Positions 1 to 5,560 of a stretch of 7,664 bases of DNA are shown in pieces (position 1 is the stretch's first letter; every line of letters begins with the position of its first letter). The translations under genes were made by a program, and so were the position numbers. Location of the stretch: positions 1-7,664 of the forward strand of contig JAKSHV010000045.1 of NCBI GenBank assembly GCA_024399225.1, given 5' to 3'. The DNA comes from an archaeon (GTDB lineage Archaea > Thermoplasmatota > Thermoplasmata > Methanomassiliicoccales > Methanomethylophilaceae). The notes beneath the pieces were generated by a model. It had not been told where the DNA came from. It did not search any database and worked only from the letters and a program-made list of their open reading frames with translations.

Positions 1-564
1 GAGTTTGTCAACAGAATGCTTTATTTCAGGTATGTCAACAATGGCCCTAATTTCATCGGTTTCCATAAATCTGGAACATCAATGGAATCTTTCATTCTCA
101 ATAATGGTCTCCTGAAAGATTTCCAAGCCTTTCTTAACGACTGTGGACTCGACATACAACTAGAGGAATTCAAAACCCCTATGGGACCACAGATAATTCA
201 AAAATTCCCTAAGAAAAAACTTCTGTTCGGCCCACTAATGTCCAGCGGAACCGCAGTACTTGAACTGTACTATTTCTGGAGTAAATCGTTTGGAAATGTA
301 TCCTTCCTCTATGTGGATGAATTCGATGCATCTTATCATTATGAACTTGCAAAGAAAATCCTTCAGAAAAGTATCAAGGATATTCCTGCTCAAGCAGTAT
401 TCACTACTCACAACACATACCTACTCAATACCGATGTTATGCGTCCGGATTGCTACCTACAGATCAATAAGGGTCAGCTAAACTCTTTCGCTGACAGTAC
501 CGAAAGAGAGCTTCGTGAGGCCCACAACCTTGAGAAAATGTATCGCAATAAGGAGTTTGAATGA
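1..564 (+). CDS. AAA (ABC-type) ATPase, C-terminal part, probable defence ATPase
   Basis: The reading frame is open from base 1, so the 5' end, including the Walker A loop, lies outside the window; the ATG at 16 is probably internal. What remains is the C-terminal half of an SMC/ABC-like ATPase of the AAA_15/AAA_21 kind. An ABC-signature-like SSGT lies at 241-252, a Walker B ending in YVDE at 310-321 with the catalytic Glu, and a switch histidine in TTHNT at 403-417. The RPD motif and the R..HNLEKMY tail are typical of the end of such proteins. Proteins of this family couple nucleotide hydrolysis to control of a toxic partner in RloA, AbiLi and AriA systems. The gene overlaps the downstream TOPRIM-like gene by 4 bp (ATGA), which suggests translational coupling. 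Codon use is AT-rich, unlike the genes to the right. The family assignment is firm; the defence role is inferred from the pairing. Confidence 0.85.
   Translation, partial: EFVNRMLYFRYVNNGPNFIGFHKSGTSMESFILNNGLLKDFQAFLNDCGLDIQLEEFKTPMGPQIIQKFPKKKLLFGPLMSSGTAVLELYYFWSKSFGNVSFLYVDEFDASYHYELAKKILQKSIKDIPAQAVFTTHNTYLLNTDVMRPDCYLQINKGQLNSFADSTERELREAHNLEKMYRNKEFE
551..555 (+). promoter_or_regulatory. Ribosome binding site of the TOPRIM-like gene
   Basis: AGGAG lies 5 nt before the ATG at 561 and inside the last codons of the ATPase gene. It fixes the start of the second gene and supports coupled translation through the ATGA overlap. Confidence 0.6.
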
Positions 565-1358
565 CGCTTGGCAATATCCTGTTCATCGTAGAGGGCGGGC
601 GTGCTGAACCTACCTTCTTGAAAGTCTTATGGAATAAATTCCACCCAGGAGTAAACTATCAAATCTATTCGTACAACACCAATCTCTCGGTACTTGCCAA
701 GGAATACTTCGCCAATGGAGATTTTGATGAAGATTTAGATCTTATCAAACTACTCAAGGAAAAAGGCACGGATTCAAAGAACAATTATGTCTTGAATAAA
801 GTCTACCAGGACATTTATCTAGTATTCGATCTGGATCCGCAATCCGAGATTTTTGATTCGAACAGAATATCGAAGCTGATGAATCATTTCAATGATTCAG
901 CAGTAAATGGTAAACTTTACCTCAGCTACCCAATGCTGGAAGCATGGAAAGATATTAAAAAAGAACATGACCCAGACTTCGAAAATAGAGCAGTGGATAT
1001 GAAAGACATACTATCCTTCAAACATACTGTCAATAGTGATCGTTACTGCTGGGACAGACTAAGGAGTTACTCAAAGATGGACAGATCTGTATTTCAGACA
1101 GTTATTATGTACCATCTCAGAAAAGCAAACACTATTCAGACAGGCCGTTCTGAAAACCCAGAATTAAATCACTACCTCAATCTTGATCTTATCAAACTCC
1201 ACTCTGCCCAAATGGATTATTTGGAGAATGAAAATAAGATTCTCACCCTGTGTACTGCACTATTCTTGGTTATTGAGTATGAACCACGCAAATTCTTTAC
1301 AGAGATAAAAACCGCTAATACTATATCAGAAACCACTATGCCAGACCAACAACAGTGA
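561..1358 (+). CDS. TOPRIM-like effector partner of the AAA ATPase (RloB/AbiLii/AriB-like)
   Basis: This 265-aa protein has a hydrophobic strand followed by VEGGRAEP (residues 10-17), the TOPRIM-type Glu-Gly motif with the extra E..EP spacing seen in RloB-like proteins. A second hydrophobic strand ends in FDLD (89-92), a DxD-type metal site, and YPMLEAW (123-129) resembles the nPxFExW motif of RloB relatives. E11, D90 and D92 are candidate Mg-binding residues. TOPRIM partners of ABC-like ATPases act as nucleases in PARIS and in OLD/Gabija-type systems; the target here is unknown. The C-terminal tail is Thr/Gln-rich and probably disordered. The start is fixed by the 4-bp overlap with the ATPase gene and an AGGAG. 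The gene is AT-rich (20 of 60 bases G+C at 1081-1140). The TOPRIM call rests on motifs only, and an uncharacterised family is possible. Confidence 0.7.
   Translation: MTLGNILFIVEGGRAEPTFLKVLWNKFHPGVNYQIYSYNTNLSVLAKEYFANGDFDEDLDLIKLLKEKGTDSKNNYVLNKVYQDIYLVFDLDPQSEIFDSNRISKLMNHFNDSAVNGKLYLSYPMLEAWKDIKKEHDPDFENRAVDMKDILSFKHTVNSDRYCWDRLRSYSKMDRSVFQTVIMYHLRKANTIQTGRSENPELNHYLNLDLIKLHSAQMDYLENENKILTLCTALFLVIEYEPRKFFTEIKTANTISETTMPDQQQ
1321..1328 (+). promoter_or_regulatory. Possible TATA-like box for the prephenate dehydratase-like gene
   Basis: CTATATCA lies about 38 bp upstream of the ATG at 1363, inside the 3' end of the TOPRIM-like gene. That would place an archaeal transcription start roughly 10-15 nt before the start codon. 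No clear Shine-Dalgarno sequence precedes this gene, which would fit a very short leader. The region is AT-rich throughout, so chance is a real alternative, and cotranscription with the defence pair is equally possible across the 4-nt gap. Confidence 0.25.
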
Positions 1359-1362
1359 TAAC

Positions 1363-1932
1363 ATGACTATCAGACTCGGTTACATGGGAATCCCCCTCTC
1401 CAACAGCGAAGCAATGGCCAAGGAGTTCATCAGGGAGATGAACTGGCAGAACAACGTCGAGCTTGTGGCACTCATGTCATCCAAGAACACCATCGATGCC
1501 CTTCTCAAAGGAGAGATCGATTACGGTGTCGTCGCCGTCAGGAACAGCAGCGCCGGGATCGTCAAAGAGACCGAGGCCGCACTCGAAGGACACCTGGAGA
1601 TCAGGAAGGTCCTGGAAGGTTCCGAACGCATCCATCACTGTCTTTTCACCCTGAATTCCGATTCCAAGGTCAGCAAGATCTGCTCCCACATCCAGGCACT
1701 GGGTCAGTGCAAATCCAACCTTGCCGAGATGTATCCCGATGCAGTTCAGGAGGACTGCTCCGATACCGCCTATGCCGCAGAGATGCTGTCCAAGGGAGAA
1801 CTCCCCGAGGACTGCGCAGTACTGTGCAGGAAGGAGGCAGGAGAGTTCTACGGATTATTCCTCAGGAATGAGAACATCGAGGACCGCGGGGACAACGAGA
1901 CCTTCTTCCACCTGATCGGACTTCACTCCTGA
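1363..1932 (+). CDS. Prephenate dehydratase-fold protein, stand-alone, with an altered catalytic motif
   Basis: The 189-aa protein aligns by eye with the catalytic domain of prephenate dehydratase (PheA), which converts prephenate to phenylpyruvate in phenylalanine synthesis. Recognisable landmarks are the N-terminal GYMG strand (6-9), DYGVVAVRNSSAG (53-65, normally ENS..G), SHIQALGQC (108-116), DTAYAAE (134-140), NIED (171-174) and NETFF (178-182, normally N.TRF). N61, Q111 and T180, which correspond to residues important in the E. coli enzyme, are kept. The Glu of ENS is Arg, the Arg of TRF is Phe, and the GPxGT(F/Y)S loop is GIPLSNS. The regulatory ACT domain that usually follows is absent. 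It may be a weak dehydratase, a relative acting on another arogenate/prephenate-like substrate, or a binding protein. The start matches the family N-terminus. It follows the AT-rich pair by 4 nt but has the GC-rich composition of the right part. Confidence 0.8.
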   Translation: MTIRLGYMGIPLSNSEAMAKEFIREMNWQNNVELVALMSSKNTIDALLKGEIDYGVVAVRNSSAGIVKETEAALEGHLEIRKVLEGSERIHHCLFTLNSDSKVSKICSHIQALGQCKSNLAEMYPDAVQEDCSDTAYAAEMLSKGELPEDCAVLCRKEAGEFYGLFLRNENIEDRGDNETFFHLIGLHS

Positions 1933-2796
1933 TCAGTTTCCCATCGGTTTCCACACCAGGAGACCCATGCGCATGGTGTTCTTCTGTACAACCATTCCAT
2001 CGACATCGTGACGGCGTACGGTCTTCTCTATCGTCCTTCTCATTCCAAAATCGAGGTTCCTGTACTTCGAGAACTTGCTGATGAACATCTCCACCACCTG
2101 GTCGGTAGGTCTGGAGGATTCGTACTCCTCAGAGAAGAAATCAAGGGTCGCATCCCTGCCGATTGCACGAAGGAAATCATAGGGATACTGGGTGTTCGAA
2201 CCTCCATAGGAATAGTCCTTTCCCAGGGCGTTCCAGATCTCGGTCTCAAGGCTTCCAACCGCGTTGGAGGAGGAGATGTAAACACACCATTCGTTTGCAC
2301 AGTCTTCCAATGAAAGAACCGATTCGGGATTGTTCATAGGCGGACATAAGGAACAGAAGGCGACGTCCATCCTGCATTCCGGAGGGATGTCGCAGCAGTC
2401 CGCCCACACGGTGGAGACATTGCGTATGGATTCCTCCTCACATTCCCTGCGGAGCCTCGACAGCATGCCCGGGCTCGAATCCAGGCACAGGACCGAACGG
2501 CACATCCTGCTGATAGGTTTCGCATAGGTCCCCGGTCCGCATCCGATATCAAGGACGGTGGAATCGGGACGGAGAATACCCCTATAGTAGAGGTTGTCGA
2601 TGATGGAGGATTTGATCTGGGAATAGTTCCAATCGGAGTATGTCTCGGCGGCACCGTCCCACACGGTCGCCATGTAATCGGATCCCTTACCCTCTCCGAA
2701 GGCGGGGTGGCGATGTGCCTCCTTCTGCCATTCGTCACAGACCGCTTTGGCCTGTTCTCCGTATCTGGCACATATCTCATCATCCACCGGGATCAC
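1933..2796 (-). CDS. Class I SAM-dependent methyltransferase, cysteine-rich, last gene of the ABC importer cluster
   Basis: This 287-aa protein has a Rossmann-type methyltransferase core. Motif I is VLDIGCGPG (81-89), the acidic residue after strand 2 is D106 in CLDSSPGML, and the strand-4 region is MDVAFCSLCPP (143-153). About 80 residues precede the core and a roughly 100-residue C-terminal part follows it. There are 13 cysteines, ten of them between residues 86 and 171, including CC at 134-135 and CSLC at 148-151; this might bind a metal or reflect an anaerobic lifestyle. The acceptor cannot be predicted. The gene begins with GTG 4 nt after the stop of ATPase B, so it is almost certainly cotranscribed with the importer, and modification of the imported chelate or its ligand is a reasonable inference. 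The Shine-Dalgarno match is weak (AAGGA about 11 nt upstream). The stop codon directly abuts that of the convergent neighbour. Confidence 0.85.
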   Translation of the reverse strand: MIPVDDEICARYGEQAKAVCDEWQKEAHRHPAFGEGKGSDYMATVWDGAAETYSDWNYSQIKSSIIDNLYYRGILRPDSTVLDIGCGPGTYAKPISRMCRSVLCLDSSPGMLSRLRRECEEESIRNVSTVWADCCDIPPECRMDVAFCSLCPPMNNPESVLSLEDCANEWCVYISSSNAVGSLETEIWNALGKDYSYGGSNTQYPYDFLRAIGRDATLDFFSEEYESSRPTDQVVEMFISKFSKYRNLDFGMRRTIEKTVRRHDVDGMVVQKNTMRMGLLVWKPMGN

Positions 2797-2800
2797 CTGT

Positions 2801-3565
2801 TCACTCGTCCTTCAGAGGGATGACCGTTGTCAATCCTTTGTGCTCTATGACATCGACATCGATGCCGTACACGCTCTTGATGTTCTCGGGAGTGATGGTC
2901 TCCCTTCCGCCGTAACTGTGCACGCGGCCCTGTTTAACGAACAGGAATCTGTCGGAGTAGTAAGCGGCGAGGTTGATGTCGTGCATGGTCATGATGGTGC
3001 ACAAGCCCCTTCCGCGAACCGCCTTCTCGATCATCCTCAGTGTGATGTGCTGGTTGGAGATGTCGAGGTTGTTGGAAGGTTCGTCAAGGATCAGGAGCTT
3101 GGGTTCCTGGACGATGGCCCTTGCGATCTGGACCATCTGGAACTGTCCTCCGCTGATCTCATCGACGTTCTTGAGGTAGATGTCCTCGAGCTCAAGGTCC
3201 TCTATCACCCTCCAGGTCTTTTCGAGGTCATCGTCGGCCATTCCCAGGGACATATGGGGCTTGCGGCCGATGAGTATGGAATCGAACACAGTCGTCTTGG
3301 ACACTGATGCCTTCTGGGGAACATATGCTACTACACGCGCAAGTTCCTTGGGAGACATCTCCAGAATGTCCCTTCCGTCAAGGAATATCTGTCCGGAATC
3401 CGGCCTGTGAAGGTTGCAGAGGCACTTCAGCAGGGTGGTCTTTCCCACTCCGTTGGGTCCGAGGATGGACATCATGGAGTTCTGGTCCACGTCGAACGAC
3501 ACGTTCCTGAGAACGGGATCCTCGCCATATGCGAATGAAACATTCCTCACTTCGAGAAGACTCAT
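2801..3565 (-). CDS. ABC importer ATPase B (FecE/FepC/BtuD family)
   Basis: This 254-aa cytoplasmic nucleotide-binding subunit of a type II (metal-chelate/vitamin B12-type) importer powers uptake through permease B. All motifs are intact: Walker A GPNGVGKTT (36-44), Q-loop Q84, signature ISGGQFQ (137-143), Walker B LLILDEP (157-163), D-loop SNNLD (164-168) and switch His195. An upstream in-frame start would add 23 charged residues. I prefer the ATG at 3565 because it forms a 4-bp ATGA overlap with the permease B stop, has AGGTGA 4 nt upstream, and gives the normal family N-terminus (LLEVRNVSFAYG). The SGGQ.Q and SN.LD...Q pattern differs clearly from ATPase A, so this is a distant paralogue and not a recent copy. 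The chelate substrate is unknown (Fe-siderophore, haem, corrinoid or other). Confidence 0.92.
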   Translation of the reverse strand: MSLLEVRNVSFAYGEDPVLRNVSFDVDQNSMMSILGPNGVGKTTLLKCLCNLHRPDSGQIFLDGRDILEMSPKELARVVAYVPQKASVSKTTVFDSILIGRKPHMSLGMADDDLEKTWRVIEDLELEDIYLKNVDEISGGQFQMVQIARAIVQEPKLLILDEPSNNLDISNQHITLRMIEKAVRGRGLCTIMTMHDINLAAYYSDRFLFVKQGRVHSYGGRETITPENIKSVYGIDVDVIEHKGLTTVIPLKDE

Positions 3566-4689
3566 CTCCTCACCTTCCTTACGAACTCGGCGATCCTCTT
3601 CTTTTTCTTCGACCTGCTGTCGAACAGGATCCACAGGAACATGGGGCCCCCGATCATGGAGGTGATGATTCCCACCGGGATCACGAATCCGAATGCGTTC
3701 TGGGACACCATCATTGCGGCAAGCAGGACTATCGCACCTATGAGGGCGGATGCTGGGATCAGGATGTTCTTATCATCACCCACCACACGGCGTGCGACAT
3801 GGGGTGCCAGCAGCCCTATGAATCCGATGATTCCTACGAAGGACACGACCACGGAGGTCATCACGGCCGAAAGCACAAGGACGATCACCCTTGTCCTTCC
3901 GACCCTTACTCCGAGGCTCTGTGCGACCTCGTCCCCCTGGTCGATGGCGTTGAGACTCCATCTCTTCAGATAGATGTATATGAGCGGGATAAGGACAGCC
4001 CAGAAGATGATGGGCATCTGGGACCAGGAGATCTTCTCCAGGTCTCCGAACTGCCAGAACACGATGGCGCTGAGGGCCATCTCGTTGGCCTGGTACTGCA
4101 GGAATGCGATACCTGCGGAGAAGATTGAACTGATGGCCATTCCGGCGAGGACCATGGTGGAAGGGCTGGCCCCGAAATACTTCATGGCCGCCACTATCAC
4201 CAGGGTGGCAAGCATAGAGAACGCGAATGCGGAGATCGCCACTACATAGGGCTCGTCGATGCGGTAGCTTGCGACGGCACCGCCGTTGACCAGTCCTCCC
4301 CCGAGGACCATGATGCCCAATGCGGCTCCGAACGCAGCAGCATTCGACAGTCCGAGTGTGTAGGGGGAACCGAGGGGGTTGCGCAGTACGCACTGCATGA
4401 TGGCTCCCGCCACACCGAGTCCGCATCCAGCTATGAGGGCGGCGACACTCCTCTTCAGACGGATGTCGTGGATCACATATCCCGCCCACGTGCCGTCGTC
4501 ATCGAGGAGATTGTTGAAGATCTGCTCGAAGGTCACCTTGGTGCTTCCGAGATACAGCGAATAAAAGAAGAGGGCGATAAGTGCCAGCAGTACGAAAACC
4601 AGCATAGCGTACTTTATCCTGTTGGTCCTGAGGTACCTTCCGATATCCTGGTTCCTGCTTCCTATGCCGTTACGAGATATGGGAATCAC
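3562..4689 (-). CDS. FecCD/BtuC-type permease B
   Basis: This 375-aa integral membrane subunit should form a homodimeric channel (or, less likely, pair with permease A). Family landmarks are GLGVAGAIMQ (90-99), RNPLGSPYTLGLSNAAAFGAA (from residue 103), FWQFGDLEKISW (211-222), the coupling-helix region DEVAQSLGVRVGRTR (253-267), and FVGIIGFIGLLAPHVAR (284-300), the FecCD signature close to the C-terminus. About ten membrane helices are expected, as in BtuC. The protein has a roughly 25-residue polar N-terminal extension and a very basic cytoplasmic tail (SRSKKKKR..., 358 onward). The GTG start at 4689 is used because an in-frame TAA lies just upstream (4696-4698) and the next Met is inside the first membrane helix. 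It is the first gene after the 76-bp gap and probably starts its own transcript. Confidence 0.9.
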   Translation of the reverse strand: MIPISRNGIGSRNQDIGRYLRTNRIKYAMLVFVLLALIALFFYSLYLGSTKVTFEQIFNNLLDDDGTWAGYVIHDIRLKRSVAALIAGCGLGVAGAIMQCVLRNPLGSPYTLGLSNAAAFGAALGIMVLGGGLVNGGAVASYRIDEPYVVAISAFAFSMLATLVIVAAMKYFGASPSTMVLAGMAISSIFSAGIAFLQYQANEMALSAIVFWQFGDLEKISWSQMPIIFWAVLIPLIYIYLKRWSLNAIDQGDEVAQSLGVRVGRTRVIVLVLSAVMTSVVVSFVGIIGFIGLLAPHVARRVVGDDKNILIPASALIGAIVLLAAMMVSQNAFGFVIPVGIITSMIGGPMFLWILFDSRSKKKKRIAEFVRKVRR

Positions 4690-4708
4690 ATCCGTTTAAC
4701 ATCACACG

Positions 4709-4721
4709 ATATTCCGAATAT
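4709..4721. promoter_or_regulatory. Candidate operator: 13-bp perfect palindrome
   Basis: ATATTC-C-GAATAT is a 6-1-6 inverted repeat immediately downstream of the TATA-like box and upstream of the GTG of permease B. A repressor bound between the TATA box and the start site would block polymerase. This is the usual placement for archaeal metal-dependent repressors of the DtxR/IdeR/MDR1 type, but no regulator is visible in the window and the regulator named here is only a guess. Confidence 0.4.
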
Positions 4722-4730
4722 GATATAAGG
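4721..4730 (-). promoter_or_regulatory. TATA-like box for the permease B-ATPase B-methyltransferase transcript
   Basis: On the minus strand the sequence reads CCTTATATCA, about 36 bp before the GTG at 4689. A start site about 25 bp downstream of the box would give a leader of roughly 10 nt. It sits in an AT-rich gap within a GC-rich cluster and just after a T-rich terminator-like tract, so a second transcription unit is plausible. Confidence 0.45.
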
Positions 4731-4736
4731 ATTGTT

Positions 4737-4751
4737 AAAGAAATCAAAATT
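4737..4751 (-). terminator. T-rich terminator-like tract after ATPase A
   Basis: On the minus strand AATTTTGATTTCTTT begins about 14 nt after the ATPase A stop codon. Archaeal RNA polymerase commonly terminates in T-rich tracts without a hairpin, and none is evident here. Partial read-through into permease B is possible. Confidence 0.45.
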
Positions 4752-4765
4752 GGTGTTACTCGAAG

Positions 4766-5560
4766 TCAGCTCCTGCTGGAGCCGTGGAGCATCACGGAAT
4801 ACCTTCCGGTCTTGCTGTCGGTGATGAGTTCCGCATCCACATGGAACACGGTGTCCATGTTCTCGGGAGTGAGTACCTCTTCCGGAGTACCTATGCACAT
4901 GACCTTGCGGTCGTGGATCATTGCAATGCGGTCGCAGTATCTTGCGACCATGGGAAGGTCATGGGAGACTATGATCACAGTGAGGTTGCGCTCGCGTGAG
5001 AGCCTGTACACAAGGTCCAGGGCCTCGAACTGCGTGTTGACATCGAGATGTAGGGTGGGCTCGTCCATAAGCAGGATACGGGGCGTCTGCGCGATGGCAC
5101 GGGCTATCATCACCCTCTGCCTCTCACCTCCGCTCATGGTGTTGATATAGCGATGTTCCAGATACCTGGAACCGGTGCTGTCGATGGCGTCTTCGATGAT
5201 CTCCACATCCTCCCTTGTCTCGGGGGACATGAGTCCCTGGAAGGGCATCCTTCCCATGGCGATGATATCTCTCGCAGTAAAGGAGAACTTGATCTCGTTG
5301 GTCTGCGGCACCGCGGCGACGATCCTGGCGATGTCCTTCTTCTGAAGGTCCTTGAGGTCCTCCCCTTCCAGTAGGACCGTTCCCACCTTGGGACTGAGGT
5401 TCTTGTTGAGGTTCTTGAGAAGGGTGGTCTTTCCACACCCGTTGGGACCTAGAATTCCTAGGACCTCTCCTTTGTTAACGGTAAGGTCGAGACTGTCGAG
5501 CACCTTGTGCGTACCGTACTCGTAATCGAGTCCTTTGATCTCGTAGGGATTCAGTTCCAT
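4766..5560 (-). CDS. ABC importer ATPase A (FepC/FhuC/BtuD family)
   Basis: This 264-aa cytoplasmic ATPase energises uptake through permease A. Motifs are complete: Walker A GPNGCGKTT (38-46), Q-loop Q86, signature MSGGERQ (142-148), Walker B ILLMDEP (162-168), D-loop THLHD-type TLHLD (169-173) and switch His200. The segment FTARDIIAMGRMPFQG (94-109) is typical of the iron-chelate ATPase subfamily. A longer in-frame reading would add 52 Arg/Pro-rich residues translated out of frame with permease A and is unlikely. The ATG at 5560 overlaps the permease A stop by 10 nt and has AAGGAG (5566-5571) 5 nt upstream. It is closer in style to bacterial FepC/FhuC than ATPase B is. Substrate unknown. Confidence 0.93.
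   Translation of the reverse strand: MELNPYEIKGLDYEYGTHKVLDSLDLTVNKGEVLGILGPNGCGKTTLLKNLNKNLSPKVGTVLLEGEDLKDLQKKDIARIVAAVPQTNEIKFSFTARDIIAMGRMPFQGLMSPETREDVEIIEDAIDSTGSRYLEHRYINTMSGGERQRVMIARAIAQTPRILLMDEPTLHLDVNTQFEALDLVYRLSRERNLTVIIVSHDLPMVARYCDRIAMIHDRKVMCIGTPEEVLTPENMDTVFHVDAELITDSKTGRYSVMLHGSSRS

Noticed and set aside
1..1358. Naming the pair specifically as PARIS (AriA/AriB) or Gabija
   Set aside because: The ATPase is incomplete and the second protein shows neither clear DUF4435 landmarks nor a UvrD-like helicase partner, so only the general ATPase-TOPRIM class is supported.
1930..1935. TGATCA as an attachment or insertion site
   Set aside because: A six-base palindrome made by two abutting stop codons needs no other explanation, and no second copy or mobile gene is seen.
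2747..3307. A 186-codon plus-strand open frame over the ATPase B region
   Set aside because: It is the mirror of ATPase B with its conserved motifs on the other strand; no ribosome site or family likeness.
3566..3634. A 23-residue N-terminal extension of ATPase B
   Set aside because: The ATG at 3565 has AGGTGA 4 nt upstream and an ATGA overlap with the permease stop, and the extension is only the shifted reading of the permease's basic tail.
3529..4128. A 199-codon plus-strand open frame opposite permease B and ATPase B
   Set aside because: It is antisense to two strongly supported ABC genes, gives a His/Asp/Gly-rich product without domain character, and arises from codon bias in the opposite strand.
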